Shown here piece by piece: positions 27,348 to 36,547 of a DNA stretch of 64,000 bases. The notes beneath the pieces are model-generated. The model saw only the letters and a program-made list of their open reading frames with translations, was not told the DNA's origin and ran no database searches. The position numbers and the translations under genes were made by a program. The stretch comes from Chromatiales bacterium (GTDB taxonomy: Bacteria > Pseudomonadota > Gammaproteobacteria > JAGRGH01): contig JAGRGH010000049.1 of NCBI GenBank assembly GCA_020445605.1, forward strand, positions 124,001 to 188,000, given 5' to 3'. The number at the start of each line of letters is the position of its first letter. Within the stretch, counting starts at the first letter, position 1.

Positions 27348-27500
27348 TTGCTTCCATATTGATACCAGAATCCTTCGTAGTTGCCGGTGGTGCGTCCAAA
27401 CCGGCCGGGAGTCGCGCGAAAATCCGGACGATGCATCCGTACCGCGAGACGCAAAACAAGATCCGACGCCATTTTCAGAGCCTTCAGGAGTGTGGAAACG

Positions 27501-28103
27501 ATGAAACCACGTCTTAATAAGAGCCCTGCCGTACTGGCCGCCGCAGTGGCCATGCTGGGCCACAACGCCGCCACCGCCCAGGTCAACGTCGATATCGACA
27601 TCACACTCGGCGGCATCACGATCCTGCACTACTTCAGCAACCTCGACGTGACGATCGACGCGACCGCGCTGACCCAGATGCTGGGTTACGGCGGGACCGA
27701 GGTCGACGAAGGCACCGCGGGTGCGATCACGGTCAGCGCCTTTCCGTTTTCCGGCGACGCGGCCATGACCGCGACGGCCCCCACCAACGATCCCTCAGAT
27801 GTTGATCTGACGATCCAGAACGCCTGGGCGGTACGTTCAATCACCGCGGCCGGCACCAACACCGTTGAGATTGTCGTCACCGACGACACGCTGACCGAGG
27901 GTGGTGGCGACACCATCACCATTACGGATGCCCAGGTGGACACCGCAGGCGGTACCCAGGGCGCGGGAACGGTCAACTTCGATTCACCGGGGCTGGTCAG
28001 CCCGCAATACGGCGACGTCATCCTGTCACTCGATCTGTCACTTGCGACCACAGCGGGCACGTACAACGACGGCGTGTTCACGCTGGAAGCCACGACGCCC
28101 TGA
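27501..28103 (+). CDS. Secreted protein, probable appendage (pilin-like) subunit
   Basis: A 200-residue protein with a signal peptide (MKPRLNKSPAVLAAAVAMLGHNAATA). The mature part has no cysteine and is rich in Thr, Asp and beta-type sequence (ITLGGITILHYFSNLDVTID; NTVEIVVTDDTL; YGDVILSLDLSLATTAG). It is first in an operon with a periplasmic chaperone and an outer-membrane usher, which makes it the likely major subunit. I do not recognise the family. AGGAG lies 10 nt before the ATG, and a sigma-54 promoter lies upstream. Confidence 0.7.
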   Translation: MKPRLNKSPAVLAAAVAMLGHNAATAQVNVDIDITLGGITILHYFSNLDVTIDATALTQMLGYGGTEVDEGTAGAITVSAFPFSGDAAMTATAPTNDPSDVDLTIQNAWAVRSITAAGTNTVEIVVTDDTLTEGGGDTITITDAQVDTAGGTQGAGTVNFDSPGLVSPQYGDVILSLDLSLATTAGTYNDGVFTLEATTP

Positions 28104-28114
28104 GATTTGCAACG

Positions 28115-28687
28115 ATGCCGCGCGCGGATGTCCCGCGCGCGGTGCTCTGCTCGGGGTTTCTTTCCTGCCTGACGGCGCTCGCTGACGCGGCGCCGTTCGA
28201 TCGACTGCATACCGTGGCGGAAGCCCCGCTGCCGACGCCGCGCGAGGTCGGTGAGTTGGTCGTGCATCCACGGCCGCTGCTCGAATCGCTGGGGGCCGCC
28301 GATCTCAGCCTGGTCTCGCCGCACGAACAGGTCGATCTCGGTCGTGCCGGCGACCGGTTTGCACCGGCGGGTGTTTCCCCGACATCGTTGATCGCCCGTC
28401 GTACCCTGCCGGTCCTGTGGCGTCTGCGCGTCCGGGATGCCGCCGAAGCCACCTCGCTGAGTGTGCGCTATCAGGCCGGCGTCGGTGCTGACGGCTGGCT
28501 CGAACACGACAGTGCGCCGCAATCCCGAATCGCGATTCAGGTGCAACCCCTGCCGCTGGACTGGTATTCGTCGGGTGACGACGGGGTGATTGTCGACGGT
28601 GGTGTTGAACTCGAATTTGACCTTGGCGAAGCGACTCGGGCCGGGCGCTATTCCGGTACATTGATCATCGAGTTCGGCCGGATCTAG
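28115..28687 (+). CDS. Secreted protein of the chaperone-usher operon, possible minor or tip subunit
   Basis: A 190-residue protein with a signal-like N-terminus (VLCSGFLSCLTALADA). The C-terminal segment FDLGEATRAGRYSGTLIIEF looks like the terminal beta-strands of fimbrial subunits or DUF4402-like proteins. It starts 11 bp after the first gene. Its TAG stop overlaps the left border of the inserted foldback element. Function is inferred from position. Confidence 0.6.
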   Translation: MPRADVPRAVLCSGFLSCLTALADAAPFDRLHTVAEAPLPTPREVGELVVHPRPLLESLGAADLSLVSPHEQVDLGRAGDRFAPAGVSPTSLIARRTLPVLWRLRVRDAAEATSLSVRYQAGVGADGWLEHDSAPQSRIAIQVQPLPLDWYSSGDDGVIVDGGVELEFDLGEATRAGRYSGTLIIEFGRI

Positions 28688-28948
28688 TGGGCCAAGTGGA
28701 AAGTTCTATGACACTCAGAGCCACAGTGCGAGTGCGAATCAAGGCGCGTTTCGCGGGCAATGGCCCCGCCCTTGGCAAGAAACGCAACACAGAGTCGCGC
28801 GCGCACAGCGGCTCCCGAAGGGCCGCGCCACAGGCATCGTGGGCGGTGTTGCAGTCCTTGGAAAGGGCCTGCCATTCCCTGCGGACTGCGCCTTGCCCAC
28901 AATGCCTGTGGCGTGGCTGAGTGTTACAGAACTTTCCACTTGGCCCAC
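28687..28948. mobile_element. 262-bp foldback (MITE-like) element inserted at CTAG
   Basis: The ends carry a perfect 21-bp terminal inverted repeat starting GTGGGCCAAGTGGAAAG, and homology between the arms continues imperfectly for about 100 bp each, so nearly the whole element folds back. It is flanked by TA on both sides (28685-28686, 28949-28950); removing it and one TA restores C-TA-G. Insertion at CTAG with TA duplication is the habit of IS630-type transposases, so it is probably a non-autonomous derivative. No transposase is encoded. It splits an operon between two genes that would otherwise be 6 bp apart. Confidence 0.8.
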
Positions 28949-28956
28949 TAGCCCCC

Positions 28957-29787
28957 ATGCGCGCCACCTACGCCCGAGTTTTTCCGCTGTTCGCATCAAT
29001 CTGTCTTGGTGTTGCAGTGGCCGCCGATCCACCGGCACCGCCCCCACAGGTCGCGATCAGCCCGCCGAACATCGAGCTTGCCCTGGATGCGGCTGGCGCC
29101 AGCGGTGCGGTGAAGGTGCATAACCTCGGCACCGAGCCGATCGAGGTGCAGGTTTCGACCGCGAACTGGCGGCTGGACGACGACAGCCAAGTGGAGATCA
29201 TCGCACCACAGGAGCAGTCGCTCGATTCCTGGATGATCATCAATCCCCTGCGCTTCACGGTGGCGCCAAAACGTTCGCAGACGGTGCGGTTCGCGGTTCG
29301 TCCGCGCGTCGAACCGGCGCCGGGCGAACATCGCGGAATGATCTATTTCGACCAGGTTCTGCCGCCCGCGCCCGCGAAAACCGGCATCCGTTTTCGTTTC
29401 CGCTACGGAGTGGCCGTCTACGGGCTCGTGGAACCGGTCCATCGCAACACGCGATTGCACCGGGTTGCGGTCGAGGATACGGCGCGTGGACGTGATCTCG
29501 TGCTCGACATCGAAAGCGTGGGCAACGCCAATGTACGCCCGAAAGGCGACTACCAGGTGTTTGCGGCCGGGCCCGGCGATGCCGCGACGGTGCTGGAGTC
29601 GGGCCCCCTGCCCACGCGACCCGTGCTCCCCGGCACACGTCGCATGCTGCGCCAAACCATTGGCAAATCGCTGCCCGCGGGGCAGTACCGCGTACGGCTG
29701 AGCGGCGCCATCGCGGACCAGACACTGGATCAGTCGCTCGCCTTCGAGGTGCGCCCACCAGAGCGCACGGGCGCGGGCGCGCGCTGA
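28957..29787 (+). CDS. PapD-like periplasmic chaperone
   Basis: A 276-residue protein with a signal peptide (ending VAVAA) and an N-terminal immunoglobulin-like PapD domain: ISPPNIELALDAAG, VQVSTANWRLDD, MIINPLRFTVAPKRSQTVRFAVRP. Such chaperones hold subunits in the periplasm and hand them to the usher. The ATG at 28957 gives a clean signal peptide; a GTG at 28921 lies in the inserted element and is less likely. No clear ribosome site precedes the ATG, perhaps because the element displaced it. Confidence 0.85.
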   Translation: MRATYARVFPLFASICLGVAVAADPPAPPPQVAISPPNIELALDAAGASGAVKVHNLGTEPIEVQVSTANWRLDDDSQVEIIAPQEQSLDSWMIINPLRFTVAPKRSQTVRFAVRPRVEPAPGEHRGMIYFDQVLPPAPAKTGIRFRFRYGVAVYGLVEPVHRNTRLHRVAVEDTARGRDLVLDIESVGNANVRPKGDYQVFAAGPGDAATVLESGPLPTRPVLPGTRRMLRQTIGKSLPAGQYRVRLSGAIADQTLDQSLAFEVRPPERTGAGAR

Positions 29788-29796
29788 CGCACGCCG

Positions 29797-32298
29797 GTGC
29801 GGTGTTCGGCGCACCGTGTGCGGGCGGCCCTCTTCGCGATCCTCGTCTGTGCCGGTCTGGCGCGGATGGGCCACGCGCAGTCGACCGATCCGGTCATTGA
29901 GCATCTGCTCGTTGCAATCGTGCTCGATGGCCGCGAGGTCGCGACGCTTGAAGTCCTGCGCGACCGGCATTTCTGGCTGCCGCTGGAACGCTTCTGCGAG
30001 CTGACCGGAATCGACTGGAGCCGCCGGACGGACGGCCGCCACCACCTGACGACCCCGCTCGGCGAAGCGGACGCCTCCGCGGCCGAGACGCTGGAGGTCG
30101 ATGGTCTGCACTACCTCTCCGAGACGTTCATCCGGCAGCGTCTCGCGATTGGATTCGACTTCAGGCCGTCCGCGTATGCGATCCGGCTGGACCTGCCGTG
30201 GTCGACCCGCCGGCGGCAACGGGCCGATCGCGAAACTCCCGTCGCGCCGGACTTCGAGCCGCAGTCGGCGAGCCTTTCGGTGCTCTCGGTCGAGACCCGC
30301 TGGGAGGACTCGAACCGCCGCGACGAGCGCCTGACCACGGATGCCCTGCTCGGTGGCGGCCTGTACGGCGGGCGCTGGCTGGTGCGCGGGCGCCACTCGG
30401 ATCGCACGGACTTTGACTTTTACGACTACGCCTGGCTCAGACGCGACGGCGATCGGCTCTGGCTCGTCGGGCATCAGTACCTGCACCTGGACCCGCTCCT
30501 GCCGGGCCTGGAACTCACCGGCGTGCAGGCCGCATGGACCGACCACCCGAATGCGATCTTCCAGCGTCGACTGCAGCCGGGCGAACTGCTGCCCCGTGCG
30601 CTGCGGCCGCTCGAACGCTTCGCCGGCCACGGTCCGCCGGGCGGTCGCGCACAACTGCGGGTCGACGGGCGCACGATCGCCGTACAGCCGATCCTGCTGA
30701 ACGGCGAGTACGACTTCGACGGCGTGAGCCTCGGCACCAGCGGCTACGGCCGGATCGAGGTCTACCTGTTCGAACACGGCTCGAACGGCATCCCCACGGG
30801 CATCGACGATCACTCGCAGGCGCTGTCGGCGAACCTGCTGCCGGCCGGCGTACGCCTGGTCCAGGGCGGTCTTGGCGTCTCAGGCAATCCGCTATCGGAC
30901 CGGGTCAGCCGCAGCGAATCCGACGGCGCAGCGGGATTCGCACAGGCGCGCTGGGGCTGGACGCGCGACCTGACCCTCGAGACCACGGTGCAGAGCGATT
31001 CCGAACGCGAGTTCGCCAGCGCGGGGCTGGTCTGGCGATTCGGCGCGCGCTGGCTGGCCTCGACCGCGGTCGCGGTCGGTGAGAGCGGCTTCGGCACGCG
31101 CGCGACGCTGGACGCGCGCTGGCCCGCCTGGCGCCTGCGAGCGTTCTCGATCTTCCGCGAGGCGGGTTTTCTGGACCCGGACGCGGAGCAGACCCACGAC
31201 CACTACGCGGAGCTGTCGCGGCGCTTCGATCGCAGGCTGGAACTGGCTCTGATCGGCCGGGCCCGGCGCAGTGACGACCGGCGCGTGACGTTTCTGCGAC
31301 CGGCGGCACAGTGGCGACCGAACGCGCGCCTGGCGCTCTCGATACGGCCGGACGAGGACGGCGACTATGTCGCGGACCTGAACTACACGCTGAGCGCGGA
31401 CACGCGCCTGTCCGTGCACCACCAGGACGCAGTCTGGGCGGAACTCGATCAGCGCATCTCGCCGTACTGGCGGCTGAGGGTGTTCGGCCGCGACGGTGGC
31501 GATGCACCCGCACGCTACGGGGCGCTCGCGCGCTGGCAGGCCAATGATCCAAGACGGCCGTTTGCCGAGTTCGGACCGCTCTATTCCGAAGGCAGCACCG
31601 GCTGGCAGGGGGCGCTGGGCATGGAACCGACGCCGGGTCTCACGCTGCGCCTCGACTGGCAGGATGACCCTGCCCCGTATGGCACGGACGGTACTGGCGA
31701 GCAGCGCATCTTCCTGACCATGCGCCTGGATTACGCGCTGGTCGGTGGTCGGCTCCAGCCTGCGCGCGCGACCCGCATCGACGAACGCTTCGGCATCCTC
31801 GCCGGGCGCATCGAGGCCCCGGCGACCTACCGCGGTCGCCTGGGCGACATCGCGGTGCTGGTCGACGGTCGCGTCGTTGCACGCACGTCCGCCGATGGCA
31901 GCTACTTCGCCGATCGGATCGCCGAGGGTGTCCGCGAGGTCGATCTCGATGCCGAACATCTGCCGATCGAGCTGGAACTCCAGCACCGTGGCCGACTGGC
32001 CCGTGTGGCACCGGCCGCGACGACCCGGGTGGATTTCGACACCCGGGTGTTCTACGGCGTCGCCGGACGGGTGCGCGATGCGGACGGCCAGTCCGTTCCG
32101 GAAGTGGTGGTCAAACTCACGACCGCCGACGGCCATGAGCTGCGCCGCGCGGTGACCGACCGGTTCGGACTGTACCGCCTCGACCGCGTCGCACCCGGCA
32201 ACTACCAGCTGCGCATCAACGGCCATGTGCGCCAGTCGCTGCACGTCGACGGGCATCGCTTCGGACAGGACCTCGTCGTGCCGCCGAGCGGTCCGTGA
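29797..32298 (+). CDS. Outer membrane usher-like protein
   Basis: An 833-residue protein with a signal peptide (ending GHAQS). The central part is rich in alternating beta-strands typical of an outer membrane barrel (about 170-690) and includes a plug-like region (GRIEVYLFEHGSNGIPTG, which fits usher proteins). The C-terminus (about 745-830: GVAGRVRDADGQSVPEV, FGLYRLDRVAPGNYQLRI) is a carboxypeptidase-regulatory-like beta-sandwich. It starts with GTG 9 bp after the chaperone gene. It probably exports the two upstream secreted proteins. It is divergent from the classical FimD type. Confidence 0.78.
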   Translation: MRCSAHRVRAALFAILVCAGLARMGHAQSTDPVIEHLLVAIVLDGREVATLEVLRDRHFWLPLERFCELTGIDWSRRTDGRHHLTTPLGEADASAAETLEVDGLHYLSETFIRQRLAIGFDFRPSAYAIRLDLPWSTRRRQRADRETPVAPDFEPQSASLSVLSVETRWEDSNRRDERLTTDALLGGGLYGGRWLVRGRHSDRTDFDFYDYAWLRRDGDRLWLVGHQYLHLDPLLPGLELTGVQAAWTDHPNAIFQRRLQPGELLPRALRPLERFAGHGPPGGRAQLRVDGRTIAVQPILLNGEYDFDGVSLGTSGYGRIEVYLFEHGSNGIPTGIDDHSQALSANLLPAGVRLVQGGLGVSGNPLSDRVSRSESDGAAGFAQARWGWTRDLTLETTVQSDSEREFASAGLVWRFGARWLASTAVAVGESGFGTRATLDARWPAWRLRAFSIFREAGFLDPDAEQTHDHYAELSRRFDRRLELALIGRARRSDDRRVTFLRPAAQWRPNARLALSIRPDEDGDYVADLNYTLSADTRLSVHHQDAVWAELDQRISPYWRLRVFGRDGGDAPARYGALARWQANDPRRPFAEFGPLYSEGSTGWQGALGMEPTPGLTLRLDWQDDPAPYGTDGTGEQRIFLTMRLDYALVGGRLQPARATRIDERFGILAGRIEAPATYRGRLGDIAVLVDGRVVARTSADGSYFADRIAEGVREVDLDAEHLPIELELQHRGRLARVAPAATTRVDFDTRVFYGVAGRVRDADGQSVPEVVVKLTTADGHELRRAVTDRFGLYRLDRVAPGNYQLRINGHVRQSLHVDGHRFGQDLVVPPSGP

Positions 32299-32313
32299 CT
32301 TTCGCCGTGCGCG

Positions 32314-32343
32314 TTGACCCGCCCCGGCGCGCATCCCTACAAT
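32314..32343 (+). promoter_or_regulatory. sigma-70 promoter of tRNA-Val
   Basis: TTGACC (32314-32319) and TACAAT (32338-32343) with 18-bp spacing. The discriminator after the -10 is GC-rich (CGCCGCG), a feature of stringently controlled stable-RNA promoters. Confidence 0.7.
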
Positions 32344-32365
32344 CGCCGCGACGATTCCCTCATCG

Positions 32366-32440
32366 GGGCGCGTAGCTCAGCGGGAGAGCACTGCCTTCAC
32401 ACGGCAGGGGTCGCTGGTTCGATCCCAGCCGCGCCCACCA
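32366..32440 (+). tRNA. tRNA-Val (anticodon CAC)
   Basis: A 75-nt cloverleaf: acceptor GGGCGCG pairs with CGCGCCC, the D arm is GCTC...GAGC, the anticodon stem CTGCC/GGCAG encloses loop TTCACAC with CAC at 32398-32400, the T arm is GCTGG-TTCGATC-CCAGC, and CCA is encoded. It reads the valine codon GUG. Confidence 0.97.
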
Positions 32441-32838
32441 ATCCATTCAAAGCCCGGCGAGTCGTTGAAGACGGCCCTTAAGTGGTCCTCGACGCCTCGA
32501 CCAACAATCGCGAGTTTGCGTAACGCGCGAGAATTTGCCACCGGCGTCGCCGCGCTTCGAACGGGATTGCCCCCCGTCTCGCGCAATTCGTTGGGTCGAA
32601 ACCGGCCGTTATCAGCCCGGGCGGGTTCGCTCGATCTGATTCCTGACGGCCACAAGCCGCCGAAAATGGCTGCCCCCTCTGCCCCGCGGGAAACGCTGAA
32701 TCCAACAGCGGGCACCTTGCAAGACCGTGGTTTGACTGACTGTGGATCGTCGCCGATATTGCCCGCTGCGGGGCCACGGCGCCGTTTCACGTTCCGCTAC
32801 GCGGTAAGTGACGATTTCCCATTGCCTGGTCGAACCGG
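32441..32838. other. 398-bp intergenic stretch after tRNA-Val
   Basis: No convincing gene, terminator or Pho-box-like repeat is seen between the tRNA and the phoX-like gene. Reading frames here are short and show no family features. No direct repeat of the tRNA 3' end was found, so there is no support for an attachment site. Confidence 0.6.
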
Positions 32839-34719
32839 ATGAATCGTGACGATGACGAAGACATGAGCAATCGATCCGGAAATCGGCCGTTTGCGGATGT
32901 ATTGCAGGTCTTTGTGTCACGCCGGAAGGCGTTGATCGGCGGCTTGGCCGCCGGTGCGGCAACGTTCTTCCCGGGACTTGCCGCCGCCGGTCACCGGCCC
33001 TGTGGGGCGAATCAACGGGCCGACTCGTTGCTGGGTTTCACACCCGTACCCATCGCCGAGGGCTCCGGCCCCTGGCCGGGCATCGCGTCCGAATACCAGT
33101 TCGATATTCTCATTCCCTGGGGCGACCCGATCGAGCCGGGTGGCCCCGGGTTCCGGTATCCGCCGAATGCCGCGGATCAGGCACTGCAGCTTGGCATCGG
33201 TCACGACGGCATGGCGTATTTCCCGATCCATCCGGAAGATGGAGGCTCTGGTGACGGTCGTGAACGCGTCGAAACTCGTGCTCGCTTCGGGCGCGGCAAC
33301 CGCCGTGGATTGTTGGCCATCAACCACGAATTCGGTACGAATAAGCATGTGCTCGGCAAGAACGCGCCGGATTCGCTGGAGGACGTACGCGTTTCGCAGC
33401 GCGCCCACGGGGTCTCGGTCGTCGAGATCGAAAAGCGCGACGGCCGCTGGCGGCCGGTCGCGAGCGATTACGCGCGCCGGATTCACGCCAACACGCCGAT
33501 GGCAATCAGCGGGCCGGCCGCCGGCTCGAAGGCGCTGCTGACACCGAACGGGAACGTTGCGCTCGGCACGCTCGCCAACTGTGCGAGTGGCACGACTCCC
33601 TGGGGCACTTATCTGACCTGCGAAGAGAATTTCCACGCCTACTTCGGCGCCAGCAGGCTTGCGGCGGACTGGCAGGCGACGGCCGAGCAGGCGCGCTACG
33701 GATTCGGCGCGAGTGGCTCCGGCTATGGCTGGCACCTGTTTGACCGGCGTTTTGATCTGTCCGATCCGGGTTACGTCAACGAGGAGAACCGCTTCGGCTG
33801 GGTGGTCGAGATCGATCCCTTCGACGCGACGCGATCACCCGTCAAGCGCACCGCCCTGGGACGTTTCAAGCACGAAAGTGCCGCAGTCGCCATCGGTCGT
33901 GGAGGTCGTGCGGTGGTCTACATGGGCGATGACGACCGCTTCGATTACATCTACAAGTTCGTCTCCTCCGGTCATTACCGGCGGATGCTCGACGACGGGA
34001 TCAGCCCGCTGGACGACGGCCGGTTGTATGTCGCGAGATTCAGCGACAACGGCACCGGCGACTGGCTCGAGCTGACCATCGACCATCCGTTGCTCGCCGC
34101 GCGCTTTTCGGATCAGGCCGAGGTGCTGACCTATGCGCGGATTTCGGCTGATCTGCTGGGCGCCACGCCGATGGATCGTCCGGAATGGACGACCGTCGCG
34201 CCCGATGGCCATGTCTATTGCGCCCTGACCCACAACAGTCGCCGCACGACGCCGAATGCGGCCAACCCGCTGGCACCGAATCCTGATGGGCACATCATCC
34301 GCTGGATGGATAGCGAGCAGTTCGTCGGTCTGGGCTTTACCTGGGAGGTCTTCCTGATCGCCAAGGACACCCACGGCGGCGAGAACGCCTTCGGTTCGCC
34401 GGATGGACTGTGGGCGGACCCGGACGGTCGCCTGTTCATCCAGACCGATGGCTCGCAGCCCGGCGGTCTGAACGATCAGATGCTGGTGGCCGACATTGCC
34501 ACCGGTGACCTTCGCCGTCTGTTCACCGGCGTCACCGGCTGCGAGGTGACCGGGATCGCCACCACCCCGGATCGACGCACGATGTTCGTCAATATCCAGC
34601 ACCCGGGAAATGGTGACCCGGCGTTGACCAACTTCCCGGCAGTCACCGACGGCATCACGGTCCCGCGCGACGCGACGATGGTCATCACCCGCAAGGACGG
34701 CGGTATAGTCGGGTCTTGA
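32839..34719 (+). CDS. phoX: PhoX-family (DUF839) alkaline phosphatase
   Basis: A 626-residue secreted phosphatase with a Tat signal (SRRKALIGGLAAGAATF, about 28-50). PhoX enzymes use Ca and Fe in a six-bladed propeller to release phosphate from esters. Supporting segments are LLAINHEFGTNKHVLG, TPWGTYLTCEENFHAYFG, GRFKHESAAVAI, AVVYMGDDDRFDYIYKFV and SPDGLWADPDGRLFIQTDG. The start may be ATG 32839 or ATG 32863; neither has a strong ribosome site. It converges on the antiporter gene 42 bp away. Confidence 0.88.
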   Translation: MNRDDDEDMSNRSGNRPFADVLQVFVSRRKALIGGLAAGAATFFPGLAAAGHRPCGANQRADSLLGFTPVPIAEGSGPWPGIASEYQFDILIPWGDPIEPGGPGFRYPPNAADQALQLGIGHDGMAYFPIHPEDGGSGDGRERVETRARFGRGNRRGLLAINHEFGTNKHVLGKNAPDSLEDVRVSQRAHGVSVVEIEKRDGRWRPVASDYARRIHANTPMAISGPAAGSKALLTPNGNVALGTLANCASGTTPWGTYLTCEENFHAYFGASRLAADWQATAEQARYGFGASGSGYGWHLFDRRFDLSDPGYVNEENRFGWVVEIDPFDATRSPVKRTALGRFKHESAAVAIGRGGRAVVYMGDDDRFDYIYKFVSSGHYRRMLDDGISPLDDGRLYVARFSDNGTGDWLELTIDHPLLAARFSDQAEVLTYARISADLLGATPMDRPEWTTVAPDGHVYCALTHNSRRTTPNAANPLAPNPDGHIIRWMDSEQFVGLGFTWEVFLIAKDTHGGENAFGSPDGLWADPDGRLFIQTDGSQPGGLNDQMLVADIATGDLRRLFTGVTGCEVTGIATTPDRRTMFVNIQHPGNGDPALTNFPAVTDGITVPRDATMVITRKDGGIVGS

Positions 34720-34761
34720 CGGGCCTGTGTTACAACCGCCGTCGGGGCTGAACCATCAGCC

Positions 34762-36402
34762 TCAGCCGGGACGGATCGTATCCCCGCCGGTGTCACCGTC
34801 AAACAGCGACCGCGCATGGGTCGCGAAGCCGCGCCCGGCCTCGGCGTAGATGTTGAACACGACGTCGACGCCATTGGCTTCCAGCGTTTCGACTTCGTCC
34901 GGAAATTTCGCGCTCGCGCCGATCTTGCCGCTGAACCCCCAGGCACGCGCCAGTCGCGCGGCGGTCAGATTGGCATGCAGCGTGGGCATGGCCAGCAGGA
35001 TCCATTCGAGCCGGAAGCCGTCACGGTCGATACGCGCCCAGAAGTCCGGATTGGTGATGTTGCCGAAACGGACATTGCGCCCCGCCGCGAGGTGGCGTGC
35101 GACCGTTTCCTCATTCAGATCCACGGCGACGACGGACGAACCGAAATCGCCGGCCAGCGCCTCGTAGGCGCCGCCGCCGACGCGGCCCATGCCGCAGACC
35201 AGCACACGGGCGTCGCCGAATACGACGGGTTCATCGCCGGCGAGCCGCTGGCCGGTCTCGAAGCGTCGAAGTCGCGCGCGCAGGGTCGCGTAGTTCTCGT
35301 CGGCGCGGGCGTTCAGCGCGGCCGCCACAACGAACGACACCGCCACACTCAGCGCAATGATCACGATCCAGTCCGGGGACAGCCAGCCATTGGCCGCGGC
35401 GATGGTGCAGACGATCAGTCCGAACTCGCTGTAGTTGCTGAGCACCTGCGCGGCAAGCGTCGCGGCACGGGCCCGCGCACGAAACCGCGTGAGCAGCCAG
35501 AAGTACAGGCCCGTCTTGATCGGTAGAAGGAGCGCCAGAATCGCCACCATCGGCAGCATCGACAGCTCGGGCACACCGGCCATGCCGATGCTGAGGAAAA
35601 AGCCGACCAGCAGTAGATCCTTCAGGTTCAGCAGCGCCTTGAACAGTTCGTTGGCTTTCGCGTGGCCCGCGAGCAGCGCCCCGAAGATCAGTGCCCCGAG
35701 GTCGCCCTTCATGTCGACCAGCTCGAACAGGCCGGCCCCGCCAAGGGCGAGGACGAGTCCGAACAGCACCAGCAGTTCGCCGTGACCGGCGCGTTCCAGC
35801 AGCCTAAGCAACAGCGGGCGGCCGGCAATGATGCCTACGATCACGATCGCGGCCAGCGGCGACGGCACCTTGGCCGTCGAGATGCCCAGAAAAATGACGG
35901 CGGCGATGTCCTGGATGATCAGGATGCCGACGGCGATCCGGCCATACCAGGCGGCCATGTCGTCCTTTTCTTCGAGCAGCTTGACTGCGAAGACGGTGCT
36001 CGAGAAGGACAGCGCGAAGCCCAGCAAGATGGCGACCGGCCAGTCGAGCGCTCCGGCCGCTCCCAGGCCGGCAAAGGCGAACAACATCAGCAGGGCCGCA
36101 AACAGGCCGGTGGTCACCAGCAGATGAACGCTGGCGACGCCCCAGACCTCGGCGCCCGCGAACTGGCGCAGCCGCAGTTTCAGGCCGATCGAGAACAGCA
36201 GCAGCGTCACGCCGAGATCCGCCATCTCGTTCAGGAATGCCCCGCCCTCGGCACCGAGCCCGTTGAGCGCGAACCCGGCCATCAGAAAGCCGACCATTGC
36301 CGGCAGACGCACGACCGACGCCAGATAGCCGAATGCGAACGCGACCGCGATCCAGACGGGATCGCGGTAGTCGATCGAGGCAAACAGCGATTCAGTCATC
36401 AT
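34762..36402 (-). CDS. CPA2-family cation/H+ antiporter with TrkA-N domain (Kef/YbaL-like)
   Basis: A 546-residue membrane protein with about 12 helices (to about 385) and a C-terminal Rossmann domain (VLVCGMGRVGGGAYEAL, then VVAVDLN) that binds NAD(H) or similar ligands. GFALSFSSTVFAVKLL and QDIAAVIFL are typical of the CPA2 exchanger core. It likely moves K+ or Na+ against H+. Two adjacent ATGs can serve as start. Confidence 0.88.
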   Translation of the reverse strand: MMTESLFASIDYRDPVWIAVAFAFGYLASVVRLPAMVGFLMAGFALNGLGAEGGAFLNEMADLGVTLLLFSIGLKLRLRQFAGAEVWGVASVHLLVTTGLFAALLMLFAFAGLGAAGALDWPVAILLGFALSFSSTVFAVKLLEEKDDMAAWYGRIAVGILIIQDIAAVIFLGISTAKVPSPLAAIVIVGIIAGRPLLLRLLERAGHGELLVLFGLVLALGGAGLFELVDMKGDLGALIFGALLAGHAKANELFKALLNLKDLLLVGFFLSIGMAGVPELSMLPMVAILALLLPIKTGLYFWLLTRFRARARAATLAAQVLSNYSEFGLIVCTIAAANGWLSPDWIVIIALSVAVSFVVAAALNARADENYATLRARLRRFETGQRLAGDEPVVFGDARVLVCGMGRVGGGAYEALAGDFGSSVVAVDLNEETVARHLAAGRNVRFGNITNPDFWARIDRDGFRLEWILLAMPTLHANLTAARLARAWGFSGKIGASAKFPDEVETLEANGVDVVFNIYAEAGRGFATHARSLFDGDTGGDTIRPG

Positions 36403-36547
36403 GACGCAACAATGGGAACAGGCCGCAATTCATGCGCGATGACATGTCGCGCGTGATTGTCTATCGTAGCCCTGACTGCGGCTTGAATGCTCAATTGCCG
36501 CAGTGTAGGTTTCCGTTTCCGATCCGTATACGTTGCGCGTGCAGCTC

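Noticed and set aside
32377-32790. Minus-strand frame of 137 codons ending in GRGWDRTSDPCRVK
   Set aside because: That ending is the antisense translation of the tRNA-Val gene, a familiar false protein; the rest has no family features.
32366-32838. Attachment site or integrated element at tRNA-Val
   Set aside because: No repeat of the tRNA 3' end and no integrase gene were found downstream.
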